Assembly: GCF_963576615.1 (NCBI RefSeq)
Contig: NC_088708.1
Location: 57,833,196 to 57,897,195 of the forward strand
Direction: 5' to 3'
DNA: 64,000 nt
DNA from: Watersipora subatra
Lineage: Eukaryota > Bryozoa > Gymnolaemata > Cheilostomatida > Watersiporidae
In this document: positions 1 through 11,963 of the stretch, piece by piece
How the letters are laid out: every line of letters starts with the position of its first letter
Numbering within the stretch: the stretch's first letter is position 1
Translations under genes and position numbers: made by a program
The notes under the pieces: model-generated
Told to the model about the DNA's origin: nothing
The model's database searches: none
The model's input: only the letters and a program-made list of their open reading frames with translations

Positions 1-227
1 GCAGGTATAACACTCACTTGCGTAGATGTTCTATCATCTCAGCCTTCCTCTCACACTCGCTACAACAGTATATCATTCAAGTGACAGCTCAAGCCTAACC
101 AAGGTGAGAAGAACTGCCTCTAAGATGACTACATTCAGCAGCATGAGGGGACAATACACGATCAGATCACAATTACTCTGTCCTACCATTAGCTGTATTT
201 AAAGGCGTTTTAATAGCTTCTATTCGA

Positions 228-1261
228 TGAGCTAGTACAATGTGTGAGCTAGTACAGTGCTGTGAGCTAGTACAATGTTGTGAGCTAGTACAATGTTGTG
301 AGCTAGTACAGTGTTGTGAGCTAGCACAATGTTGTGAGCTAGTACAGTGTTGTGAGCTAGTACAATGTTGTGAGCTAGTACAATGTTGTGAGCTAGTACA
401 ATGTTGTGAGCTAGTACAGTGTTGTGAGCTAGTACAGTGTTGTGAGCTAGTACAATGATGTGAGCTAGTACTGTGTTGTGAGCTAGTACAATGTTGTGAG
501 CTAGTACAATGTTGTGAGCTAGTACAATGTTGTGAGCTAGTACAGTGTTGTGAGCTAGTACAGTGTTGTGAGCTAGTACAATGATGTGAGCTAGTACTGT
601 GTTGTGAGCTAGCACAATGTTGTGAGCTAGTACAGTGTTGTGAGCTAGTACAATGTTGTGAGCTAGTACAATGTTGTGAGCTAGTACAGTGTTGTGAGCT
701 AGTACAGTGTTGTGAGCTAGTACAATGATGTGAGCTAGTACTGTGTTGTGAGCTAGTACAATGTTGTGAGCTAGTACAATGTTGTGAGCTAGTACAATGT
801 TGCGAGCTAGTACAGTGTTGCGAGCTAGTACAGTGCTGTGAGCTAGTACAATGTTGTGAGCTAGTACAATGTTGTGAGCTAGTACAATGTTGTGAGCTAG
901 TACAATGATGTGAGCTAGTACAATGTTGTGAGCTAGTACAATGTTGTGAGCTAGTACAATGTTGTGAGCTAGTACAATGTTGTGAGCTAGTACAGTGTTG
1001 TGAGCTAGCACAATGTTGTGAGCTAGTACAGTGTTGTGAGCTAGTACAATGTTGTGAGCTAGTACAATGTTGTGAGCTAGTACAATGTTGTGAGCTAGTA
1101 CAGTGTTGTGAGCTAGTACAGTGTTGTGAGCTAGTACAATGTTGTGAGCTAGTACAATGTTGTGAGCTAGTACAGTGTTGTGAGCTAGTACAATGTTGTG
1201 AGCTAGTACAATGTTGTGAGCTAGTACAGTGTTGTGAGCTAGTACAATGTTGTGAGCTAGC
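228..1261. repeat. 18-bp minisatellite (GAGCTAGTACAATGTTGT), about 57 units
   Basis: Tandem array of an 18-bp unit with A/G, T/A and T/C variants at a few fixed positions. The unit is a multiple of three and has no stop in several frames, so long open frames of SSQHCT-like and VLAHNI-like repeats appear on both strands. These are by-products of the repeat and there is no evidence of coding. The array lies beyond the last recognised exon of the coiled-coil gene. Confidence 0.97.
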
Positions 1262-2489
1262 CATCCCGCATAACCTACTAGAGTTTCTACTATCTTTTTG
1301 TTTCAATTGCTTTTCGGTTACCTTTTGTTTCTTCACAATTAGAAACAGTCAATCATAAAAAAGCAGGAACAATCACACTTCAGACTTATGCAAGTCTGCA
1401 ACATCAAAAATCGAGTATAAAATGTTGGTCAAGTGAGGTACAGTGTTAAATTTGGAAATGTCTCCTACATGAGTATTCGTGGATTGATGATGAACATGAT
1501 GAAATGTTGCATGTCTGACAACTATTTCATGGCATACGCTACTGTTTTCACCGTAAGACCTGAGGTTAGAAGATAAACTTATGCCTATAAGTAAATTGAA
1601 AAAGGTTAGAAAACGCATGTGATTCTGTCTAACCCTGATAAGCATAGACATATGCAATAAATAAACTACTCAAAAAAGAATGACACAAATACGTCTGTTT
1701 CGAGAGTAAACACAGCTAAAATAATGTGGAAGATTTTTCTTACTCTGTTCAAGCTGTGTGATGTAAACCACCCTGACATATCAATAGAAAATTACTAGTT
1801 TCAACACTATTGCGACTTCTCTGTTATACGCGAATGTCTGATTAACGTAATCAAGCTGCCAACTTAAATATATACCGTTTACTTTCTTGAGCAAGATGAA
1901 TTACGCACTGGTTTGTATTTAAACAAAAAAAACAATGAAGTATTGTAATAGGCTTCATACTTTACAGTTAAACTTTAGTCATCTCCTACCTGAGACTACG
2001 TATATAGCAGTTGAAGATTAGCTCAAAGTTATAACTTTGTCAATAGAACATCTGAGCAAAGCTTCAGAATGTTTCATGGCATGAAGCCATCACACACTAC
2101 ATACATGTATAAAAATAATGACTGCTTCAACAAACTGAGCCTATCACTTATGCTCAACAAGTCAGTTACCCAAATTAAAATCTTTGTACACTGGTAACTA
2201 TTGAACATTATTTGTTTACAAATACTTCTAAGGTTATAATGTAGCGGGCTAATCCTTTGATGGCTATATTTATGTTGCAAGCATTTTTCGATACACCAGT
2301 AAATCACTTTTTTATTCGTGACTCTCACGAATATAGAAGTGATTACGCAACTTACTGGTGTACTAGACAATTTAAAGAGGTATCAAAAAAATTACCAATA
2401 AATATTGAAAAATTGTGGTCATTATGAGACAATTTAAACTGTTTTATCACTAATTCTAATACCATTGTTATAAGTTTCATTTTTATATA
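1262..2489. other. No gene recognised (intron or 3' flank of the coiled-coil gene)
   Basis: AT-rich sequence with short open frames only (about 95 codons on the minus strand at 1373-1657 and 2074-2370). None has a recognisable domain or convincing splice sites. The coiled-coil gene on the minus strand has no stop up to 4329, so this may be intron or 3' flank. Confidence 0.5.
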
Positions 2490-3262
2490 TAAATCTTAAT
2501 GCTTGTCTGGCTGGCGTACGTCTGTCCACGTATAGCGAGTTTTAGCAACGAAAAATCACCTTTGTGATAGATTTGAACTCGTGACATTCAAATCACAAGT
2601 CTATTTACACGTAACCACAAAGCTCAGCCATTCTTATCATTCCCTTCGCTCTTACCATTTACCGTAAATCCTTTTCACGGCTGCACACGTCAAATGTGCA
2701 CATTTTATTAATAATTAGTATTACTTTTTTGGGTTTGTTGTTTTTTCAAAGATAATGTTTTTACCATCACATATTTTATTATTTGTAATTGTCAAATGTG
2801 CCGTTTCAATTTAAAAGGGGTCATTACACACATATTTCCGTTTTCAGTGAATCTGTAAAAGCTAAATGCCTATCACTTGGACAATTGTATTATCTGGAGG
2901 AGGAATTGCCTCTACATTCTCTCTCTGCTCAGTCAGACAAAGTATCAGACAAAGAGTGACCGATATCTCATTTTTAAGTTTGGACCAGTATCGAGAGGTA
3001 CCAGTATTGTCCATCAAAACTCTGAAACAACTAGCTCCTACTGCAACAGTAACCTTTTTTATATACAGACTTCCATGTACTCATTCTTTATTTGCTCTCT
3101 TAATTTATTTGAACTGCATAAAAACACTTTTCTCGTGACAAGTTAAAAAGTTTAAAATTAGGTAAATTTAAAAGTTGGAATAGTAAATATTGCATAATTT
3201 ATGTTAAATAAAAATAGGTTTTCTGCGCAAAAAACATTTTTATTATCCGGGCATTCACCTAG
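2490..3262. repeat. Dispersed repeat with tRNA-like module and CTAG terminus, copy 1
   Basis: A roughly 770-bp repeat whose second copy is at 17830-18609. Shared blocks include a tRNA-like module on the minus strand (B-box-like GAGTTCAAATC near 2570), a middle block with the same translated string GIASTFSL, and a tail ending in AAAGTT..GAATAGTAAAT, CTTTTTATTA, a GC-rich piece and CTAGT. Such a tail resembles non-autonomous Helitron ends, but the family is inferred from the terminus alone. Confidence 0.65.
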
Positions 3263-4328
3263 TCTATATAGTATAGCTGAAGTTGAGATGTAACTAATCC
3301 AACTTTCACATTCAAAACAAAGAATAATAATTAGATTGTATCAAAGATAATAACAACATACTATTAATTAAAATGATTTTGTTTTAGTTTTAATCATGAA
3401 TATTACGTTTTACTGTTTTCCTCTAAAAAGGATGTTTTAAAACAGGAGAAATTAGTAGCAATTACCTGCCAGCACATGGTTATGAAAAGAACATGACATG
3501 CTATTCCAGTTACCCCAAAGACTGATAACAAGACTGGCGGAGAATATATAACAAAGGAAACATCGAAAAAGAAGTTAGTAAAAGCGTGAATGTTAATCAC
3601 TAAGTTTCTACTTTTTCAATGTTGATACTCAAACAACATTATGTGGAAACTCAGAGATTAAAATTCATGCTTTTGCTAACTATGCTTCATGGATATTCGT
3701 AGTCAAACCAAATCATGAAACTTGATCAGAATATCTTTTTATTACAGGTTGTCATTGATAAAAAGGAAGTTGTCACTACCAATCATAAGGCTGAATGGAG
3801 TGAAAAATTAAAACATCCAATTTTGTCTGGAATTGTCTTCTTTATAATTTTATTCTCGCTGAATAGACACTAACAACTGATTTATAACTACTGCTATTTG
3901 GTTTTTATTGACATCGCACTAACTCTTGGGTAGTTACAAAATGGCGAACAGATTTTCATAAAGTTGCATGCGCTTGCTATTCTTTTAGAAGTTGTTTCCT
4001 ACTGCTTGCTCAAACTGCACTAAATGCATTGAGATCAGTTTGTGTTTTTAAGCAGCTATGCTATTAAATTAAAGATTACTTTATTTAAACTGGTCTAACA
4101 ATAAACAGAAAATAAGATGTACAACACCATCTCATTTTTCTCTCTGAAGCTTGACCAAAGTGATGAAATAAAATTTTTTATTTTGGATTTTGTTTGCAAC
4201 TTATGTAGTTATAGCATACTTATAATTGATATAAATTGTAACAACTTGGCTGGTTTGTCAAAAACTTGCCAGTCTCAAAAAAACATTTCTGACTACAGGC
4301 ACTGATTGAATATCAATTAAAGGCCTAC
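3263..4328. other. No gene recognised; possible undetected exons of the coiled-coil gene
   Basis: No convincing exon was found. A 65-codon open frame at 3403-3600 (minus) is hydrophobic and ends near a GT-like donor (CAG|GTAATT), but its acceptor and phase do not join plausibly to the exon ending at 4329. Further 42- or 33-nt exons were looked for by eye on the minus strand and not found. Confidence 0.4.
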
Positions 4329-7300
4329 CTTTGTCGTGAGTCTGAAATTTCTTCTAGCTCCCTAAAAAGCACATAAAATATTTTATGTTTCATAAAGAAC
4401 AATATTTGTTACATAATCAAACAATCAAGAAATACTAGAATGTAGGAGAGGACAACTTACTTGTACTTGGCTTCTAATTTCTGATATTCTCGTTGTCCTT
4501 CTCTGCATAACACAATGTGTCAATAAATTATACTTGAATGTTGAATAAAACTCATTTGAAGTTCAAAACTTTTCAAACGTTTCAAAACTTCAAAAGTTTC
4601 AAATTTGACTGAAATAAAACAAGTGTGCAAGTGTGAAGCAGCAGGAAAACTTACATCTTAACTTGGCCAATCATGTCAATTTTCTTGTGACAGTCACTGA
4701 AAAAAACACATGCATTGGAATTACCCTAACATAGTTCAGGTTTAAAAAAGCTCATAATAAAATTTTCACATATTCATAATTTGCTGAAGATGACAGTAAA
4801 ACTTTCAATTTTCACCACTTCTTAAACAAGACAATACTCTGTACAAATGACCTGAGCACACCAAGTTTACTGAAGAGTCTGAAAACTGATAACCATATAG
4901 TGTAGCATTTAATTCTATTAAATTATTAAGAGTGGATATTTCAAAACTTATGAACTCGTTTTTTTGAAACAAAATGGCAGCCACCAAAACGGCAGCAGAT
5001 CCAGACTATATGAAATAGAAAATGAGTGTACCTTTGTAGCGCGGCGCAGCTCTCCTCCAGGCCTCTGCAATGTACCCATTTATTCGTTTATAGATTGTAA
5101 ACATAGACAGCTAAACATGAGCATTTCAACTTGAACTGAATAAAAAAATTTTAATTGATTGAATAATCGACATACATCTAAACAATCTAAATGTGGCTGC
5201 TGAAGTGACACATCGAAACAGGTGGTGTAAGGCGCCGACAACATCATGCATACTGATTACGAACTACATGGAGACAAGATGACCACACAGTAATGAATGT
5301 GCCCATGTTCAAAGCACCGCATCAATAATGTATGTAATTTGTTTCTAGTAGTCAACAAAGGTCCAGGTTGATAAACTAGGTCAAGCAGTTTATTCACTGA
5401 ACAGCGAGTATTAGCTATAACCAAATTGTTGTCACTTATTGTTTATATGCCCAACCAATCTCAAGTCTAAGGGCCTAAACTAAAGAAATGAGAGCATATA
5501 TTTCCTAACCAAACTAAAAACATTAAATTTAAACTGTACTAAAAAAGAAAATGTACGAAAGAGAAAAACGTACCGTCGCCTCATTTCAACATCTTCATAA
5601 CTTCTCTGTGCGATTCTGTACAAGTAAACAATTACATTTAATCAACAAAGCTAGCTAATAAACTAGTGTAAACTGGAACAATTCTGGACCACATAAAATA
5701 ACATAATACAGTCATTTAGTTGTAGAAATTGACTTGTCAAAAGCATAGTTTTGCGATAGCTTTTTTATCTTAAATAAACTGCCTCTTTTTACTTTTTTAA
5801 AGCATTTCTTAATGTTAGCGTTGTGAAAATCTACAAGAAAAAGTTTAAACGGCATAATACTTATGATGACTACCGGTTGCAAGTTAGAGCCATTAACATT
5901 TCAAGATGAGCATCTCAAATTAATGATGATCAGCTGATCATCATCAGCTGATATGCTTGTTTTATCCAAAGATAATATGAGGCTAATGACAGAAACGATG
6001 ATATCATACGTACAAATTTGGGTGTGCTCAATAGTTACAATATGAACAACACATTTTTACCGATAGTTAAGGTGTTATTCAGTGCTGTTGTTGTTGCTGT
6101 ATATACAGCCCTACGATGCTATATATGCATACTCAAATAACCATAGAATGAGTTAACTGTATGATGTTCCATTACGAAATATTACAGATGGATTATGTTA
6201 GTACTCTCAGATTTGTATTTCAAATTACAACTGATCATTTACATTATAAAATTCTTATCAAATTTGAAATTGAAAAAGCCTTTTGTTTTTTATTATATCC
6301 CAATATTTTATTAATTATTTGAGCTAATAATCAAGTGAAGACAATTATTAAAGGCAATCGTTTAGTGCCAGGGAATACATCGACGGTCACGAGCAAAAGT
6401 ATGACTCCTGTTTGTGAGGCAAATGATTGTTGTTAGTATTACTCTCAAACACACACACGCACGCACACACGCACGCACACACATGTATTAGTTGTTTGCA
6501 GAGTGCACTGATAACCATCTGAGTCAACATGGAAGTATGAAATTCGCTACATCATCTCATCTAACAACACCAACAGATATATTAATTTCTCATAGAAACG
6601 CACACACAAATACAAGCATTAAAAACTGAAAAATAGTTTTTATGCTCAATAGTAGAGTGTCTTAATAATCCTAAACAACTGGCAGCAATCATTCTTTACT
6701 TCAATATTATGCATTTGAAGCCAAGCTCTCTTACTCACAGTTCTCATGTTCTCATTTCTCATGAAAATCTACTTACTTAAGGTCACTCTCAAGGTCAGCT
6801 ACTTTCTTCCTCAAAGGCCTAAACATAGACAAATGATTAGTACAAGATGCTCTAAATAATCAACACATTTCCTGCAACTTGTTAGCTTTTATCTTCAGTT
6901 ACATAACGCCAGTCTTCTTTAGACGAGATACGGGAAAGTTTATAAATCTAACACCAAATTCAAGCACCCGTTTTAGCAAATACATTGAACTTGCAACACG
7001 TAAACCCTGTTAAGGGATGTCATCAGTCGACAAGCCTTTGCTGATTCAAGAGAAAAACAGAGTGATAAACGTGATGCAAGAAAAGTTTCATAACCAAACA
7101 AGCAAATATAGCAAGTGCAACTAACAGTAGATACCATACTTACGTTAATATAGATCGAGTCTACAAAATACGATTAATAGTAGTACATAAAAAGCTTAGT
7201 AGTCAAGAAATGCATTTTAATAGCACACATATCTATATATAGTAACAATGTAAAAAAAGTCGCATTGGCAATTGATGTCAAAGTATTTCCGCCATCTTAA

Positions 7301-10300
7301 AAAGTCAATAGATGATTTCAGGCTGATGAGAAAACAAAAACAAGAGTCTTTAATCGTGTTATAAATGAAAAATGATTGCACTGTTCACACCCAGAAGAGT
7401 AATCTGCAGTAGTTAATACAAATTTATACTTCACTACACTACTTTTTCAAAGGCGATACTGCCCATAGATATGACTCAGAAAAACTTGAAAAAAAGATCA
7501 TTGCACGAAGGAATGCATGTTTTGTTACCACCCGACATACCATTTCATCATTCTCCGTGATCAGCTGGTCATAGTCAGCTTTCTATAAGAATAAAACCAG
7601 ATGAAAACTTATTTAACAGATCAGAGCATCACAAACAGATCCTAGCCCTCTATTGTTTGTCATCTAAACCAAATAGCGTTAACAAGACAGCAGAAAGCAA
7701 ATAAGTGGTAGGTGTGAAGCAAAAATACAGCAAAGATGATTATTAGCATTTGCATAAAATAAATATGAGAACTAGTAATTTAAAAAAGCTACAATGATAT
7801 GAAACATTCCAACTTTAATTATGGCTGCAATAAGTTTTGAAACTGTATGTTTCTGTTCATCCAGCAGTTCAACAAGCTAACTTATACAAACTAGTACGAC
7901 TCACTAGTATGACTCACTAGTATGGCTCACTAGTATGACTCAATAGTATGACTCACTAATACGACTCACCAGTACGTTTCACTCGTACAACTCACTAGTA
8001 CGACCCACTAGTATGACTCAATAGTACGACTCACTAGTATGACTCAATAGTACGACTCACTAGTACGACTCAGTAGTACGACTCACCAGTACGTTTCACT
8101 CATACAACTCACTAGTATGACCCACTAGTATGACTCAATAGTACGACTCACTAATACGACTCACTAGTACGATTCACTGGTACGTTTCATTTTTACGACT
8201 CTCTAGTTCGACTCATTAGTTCGACTTACTAGTACGACTCACTAGTACGACTCACTAGTACGACTCACTAGTACGACTCACTAGTGCGACTCACTAGTGC
8301 GACTCACTAGTGCGACTCACTAGTGCGACTCACTAGTACGATTTGCTAGTACGATTCACTAGTGCGATTCACCGGTATGATTCATTATTACGATTCACTA
8401 GCATGATTCACTAGTACGATTCACTAGTACGACTCACTAGTATGATTCGCTAGTACAATTGACTAACTATGAAAACTATGATCAATAACTACTGAAAATG
8501 CGCACAAAATATTAAAACTACTTACCACCGCCTGATGTTGGAGTTCTTCTTGTGACAAACGTTCTCTAAGGTCATCAATAGTTCCGTTTGCATCAATCAG
8601 TTGATCCTTGAGCTGAGCTCCTTCTGAGCGATAGCGAGATATGTGTGTACTCATGGTCGTTGTTTGTCGCACAGCTTTGTCTTTTTCGGCCTCAAAGTTT
8701 TTTATTTGAGCTTCTGCTTTCTCTTGAACATCCTTCATCTTGTCTTCTAACTCTTCATTGTGTTTTTGCAACCGCACAAGCTGTCCGTGTAACTAGAATA
8801 TAGCAATTGCCTTATTAGTGAACACCATCAGACACTTTGTATTGTAAAACAACTGTGTCATTAGCTTTACCTGCGCCATAGCTTCACTTTCTCTCATTAA
8901 GTTGCTGGGAATATGGTTATCCATTGCTATAGGAACCCCGCTGAAAATAGCATCGGTAGGACTCTCTACAGCAGCTTGGGGTTGGACGACTGTACTGTCC
9001 ATCAAGGATGCCGTGGGTGAGTGTTCAGTAGTCACCCTATCTGGTACAGCTGCACGTGTAGACAAATCCTTCGTGAGTCTCACATTCTGTAATTAGAATA
9101 TATGTAGCGTATTTGGAAGGGCAAAACAAAATATGTGATATTATCTAGCTCAAAATTATGCACAACCCTAAATGCTGTGCACATATCTAAATGTTGTGTA
9201 CATAGCTAGATTTTGTGTACATATGAGAATGCTGTGTACATATGAGGATGCTGTGTACATCGCTCGATATTTAAGAAAGCTAGATATTTGGTAAATAGCT
9301 AGATGTTGCGCACATACCGCAACTAGATATTGTATACATAGCTAGATGATATATAGCTAGATATTAAGTATGTCTCGAAGTTAAGCAAATAGCCAGGCAT
9401 TAGCAAACAGCTATGTATTAGTTATGTACATAGATTAATAGACAATATACACATAACAAGATGCTGAGCACAAAGTTAGATGGTATAAACATAGCTAAAT
9501 GTTATAAACATCACTGTAGTAATAGCTCGCAAATAACTGATTGTCATATTATAAAGTCTGAAGATAGGATCAGCCACCTGTAGAATGTTGTGTGTTTTAA
9601 AGAGATCCCTAAAGATTCCATGTCCAATATGCCACTTGTGTGGCATGTGTTTCATGTCCAATATGCCACTTGTGTGGCATATTGGACATGAAATATTATA
9701 TTAGATTACATATAATATGCTTTATATGTAATACTACCACTGCGCTACCGGGCGTTAAAATTCAGCTTATAAACAATGAGACGTAATGAGAGTTGCCTGC
9801 CACTTGCTATTAACCTGGCACATTGACAATTGATAATTTGAGTAAGCTTACTAATAAGAGCTACCAGCTTCTCGTGACGTTAAGCAATCACTCAGTGTCA
9901 TGACCTAAAGCAGTAGAGCATTTGCTCTCATATAGCGACTTATATTGCCTAACAAAATCTATCAAGCTCGTGTAGCTAACTTAGTAGGGCATCGGACTGG
10001 TGAACGAGAGGTTCCAAGATCAAATCCCTTCCGCAATACGGATTCATTAATCCACAATTGATATAGCTATAGCTGGACATATACAATGATGAAAAACTTT
10101 GAGAAATACATATAGATAATTATACCCATATATATTTCTCAAATTATATCCATATATATTTCTCCAAATTCTATCTATATATATACTTCTATAGAAATAT
10201 ATATATTATTCCATTTATATATATTCTATTTATATAATAATTATATCTATATATTTCTCAAATTATATCTATATAGATAATAATATAAATATTTCTCAAT

Positions 10301-11963
10301 TTTGGTATATGTGTTCCTCCAGCTATAGCTATTAAAATCTTGAAATAAAGATTCCGTAAAGCAGAAGATTTGATCTCAGAGCCTCCCATTCGCAAATCCA
10401 CCACTTACTAACTAAGCCACACAAGCTTGATAGATTCGCTAGGCAAGATATATCGCTATATGGGAGCAACTAGGCTACTGCTTTCGGTCGTGTAGTAAGC
10501 TTACTCAAATTGTTCATTGACAATGTGCCAGGCTAATAGCAAGTGGCAGGCAACTCTCATTACCTCTCATTGTTTATAAGCTGATTTTCAATACCTGGGC
10601 AATGCCAGATAGCATAGCTAGTTATATTATAAGAATAGGCTTCATTTTTCATATCATTACGAAAAATAAAGCATCATTAGTGGATAGAGAGAACAACAGA
10701 AATTCGTGGGTTGATTTTTAATCAGGCCATTCAAGAATTTTCAGAAAAAATTTAGATGAAGCCATACCTCAGCCTTATACAGTGCTAGCTCCTCACTCAA
10801 CTCATCTATTTTAGCTTTGGCTTGATCACAAAGCCGTTTCTCTAGAAGTTTCTGTTCTTGGAGTGCGATAGTGACAGAGTCAAGGTCCTTCGTACAGGCT
10901 GTGAAGTGTCCTGCGCATTGTAAAAAAATGTTAGCAGATTTCATAACGAATATTCACATACACGAATATAAACTCATGGCACAAATTATTGTAATATGCA
11001 AGGATGCAGCTGACAAATTTAGCACTCGCAGAATAAAATTGTAAACATGGTAAATGGCGACATCGATTCACAAAAGCAGAGATGCTTTAGATCTTGCAAT
11101 CTACAACCATCAACTATCCCGTTATTATTAGACCCTGATATTGAAACTTACAATACACCTACATGGAATGCTAAAGTTCAGCTGAACTTCAGCTTGTTCT
11201 AACAAGTTTATACGATGCTCCACAATTAATCAATTCAAAATCATGCTAATGTTAAATATAAACTGCAAAGCTCGACGTGACAAGCAATTGTACCCGAAGT
11301 TTTCTAAAAAAATTGCTTGAACTAAAATAAAGCTATATATGCAGATCAAGTTTGTCAATGGGTCTTTAAACCATATCACACAAACCTTTTTCTACTACTA
11401 AGCAAAAACGTCTGCGTTATTGTAAGTTTTTATAAAATAATTCTAATTTAGAACTTATAAAATGGTCTATCTTTTCTACATTCATAGAGAAGTTATCTAC
11501 CTTCTAAATAGTTTGTTTCCCAACTTCTAGACTAACTCCTAGATACCTATTCTACTAACTACAGTGCTTTGCACTCCATTAACAGCTTCCCTCAAAAATA
11601 CTTCAACCATACTTGATATTTTATTATCTTAATATGCTATTACATTGAATTATATATATTATTAAACATCATTATAGATTAAACATTATATAGTATATTA
11701 CACTACCATAATCAATAACAATAAAATCTAAGAAACATACTTCGCAACTCATCGCGCTGCTGTATCAGGTCTTTAACTTGAGCAACGGCATCGGCTTGCG
11801 AGAGGCTACCAAATAAGTCAACAGCCTCATCATAGCCATTAACTGTAGCGCTGTCAGTAATGACAACAAAGTCATCGTTAGAGTCATCAGGATCGCCAGG
11901 CTCACGTGAGTGCAACGATGCCGGTCCCTGTAGCATCGGAGCAGGTGTCTCTACACCATCCAT
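4329..11963 (-). CDS. Coiled-coil protein with modular tiny exons and an N-terminal LIR-like motif (3' end not found)
   Basis: Twelve coding exons join in frame through GT-AG sites: 11741-11963, 10768-10910, 8871-9086, 8526-8792, 7541-7582, 7144-7160, 6777-6818, 5574-5615, 5032-5064, 4655-4696, 4461-4502 and 4329-4361. They give 380 codons with no stop. The start ATG at 11963 lies four bases inside an exon preceded by CTGTAG, so an upstream 5' UTR exon is likely. Residues 1-60 are acidic and Ser/Pro-rich, with a DDSNDDFVVI stretch (F32-I35) matching an LC3-interacting motif. Residues 61-122 are helical. Residues 123-190 are a Ser/Thr/Pro-rich linker, and the rest is coiled coil (LQKHNEELEDKM, KKVADLESDLK, KLEAKYKELEE). 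The layout loosely recalls autophagy adaptors such as optineurin, but I cannot assign a family. The final six exons are 42, 42, 33, 42, 42 and 33 nt. Confidence 0.85.
5923..5944. repeat. 22-nt perfect palindrome
   Basis: ATGATGATCAGCTGATCATC plus AT is its own reverse complement. It lies in an intron of the coiled-coil gene and no function is apparent. Confidence 0.85.
6448..6484. repeat. CA/CG-interrupted (CA)n microsatellite
   Basis: Alternating ACACACAC and GCACGCAC runs in an intron of the coiled-coil gene. Confidence 0.9.
7144..7160 (-). other. 17-nt microexon of the coiled-coil gene
   Basis: On the minus strand the sequence reads GTAG, then ACTCGATCTATATTAAC, then GTAAGTATGG. The preceding exon (7541-7582) ends in phase 0 and the following exon (6777-6818) is open only when entered after two codon bases. 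Exactly 17 nt, or another length leaving two bases, is therefore needed, and this exon supplies it as T-R-S-I-L-T. Both splice sites fit the consensus. Confidence 0.75.
7889..8465. repeat. 13-bp minisatellite (ACTAGTACGACTC)
   Basis: A variant-rich tandem array of a 13-bp unit, roughly 44 units, with CTAGTAC, CTAGTAT and CTAGTGC subtypes clustered in runs. It lies in the intron just after the 267-nt coiled-coil exon and its edge is about 60 bp from that exon's donor site (8525). Confidence 0.95.
9145..9490. repeat. Degenerate ~19-20-bp repeat (TAGCTAGATGTTGTGTACA-like)
   Basis: Loosely tandem units built on GCTAGAT and TGTGTACATA, heavily diverged and of variable spacing, in an intron of the coiled-coil gene. 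Confidence 0.75.
9650..9693. repeat. Perfect 20-bp-stem hairpin with 4-nt loop
   Basis: The left arm TTTCATGTCCAATATGCCAC (9650-9669) and its exact reverse complement (9674-9693) flank the loop TTGT. A partial extra copy of the same sequence sits just upstream at 9618-9645. The hairpin is intronic. Confidence 0.95.
9735..10621. repeat. Large foldback: two head-to-head copies of a SINE-like/CTAG-ended repeat
   Basis: The arm at about 9735-10090 is matched in inverted orientation by 10310-10621: shared AGTTGCCTGCCACTTGC blocks, shared TTTATAAGCTGA, and a terminus with CAGCTAG-like ends. Each arm holds a tRNA-like module (plus-strand TAGCTAACTTAGTAGGGC with AGATCAAATCCC, and the mirror at 10380-10445). 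The middle, about 10100-10310, is AT-rich with TATATATTTCTC repeats. Related single copies occur at 31143-31521 and 51431-51726. Confidence 0.8.
9963..10075 (+). repeat. tRNA-derived SINE-like module
   Basis: It has an A-box-like TAGCTAACTTAGTAGGGC and, about 30 bp later, a B-box-like GATCAAATCCC, followed by GGATT and AGCTATAGCTGGACATA. The same module is at 37745-37870, 45745-45860 and 55660-55785 (plus) and 10330-10450 (minus). It is too degenerate to be a working tRNA gene. Confidence 0.6.

Noticed and set aside
3403-3600. Hydrophobic frame as a possible membrane-anchor last exon of the coiled-coil gene
   Set aside because: No acceptor in the required phase gives the hydrophobic reading, and it ends in a donor rather than a stop.
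228-8465. CRISPR-like array
   Set aside because: The tandem units are contiguous, with no unique spacers, and the window is animal DNA with introns.
9963-10075. Functional tRNA gene
   Set aside because: A-box- and B-box-like strings are present, but no cloverleaf with an anticodon stem can be drawn, and the module recurs as a dispersed repeat.
4329-11963. Naming the coiled-coil gene optineurin or NEMO
   Set aside because: Only the LIR-like motif and the general layout resemble optineurin. The UBAN motif and C-terminal zinc finger were not seen, and the C-terminus is missing from the recognised exons.
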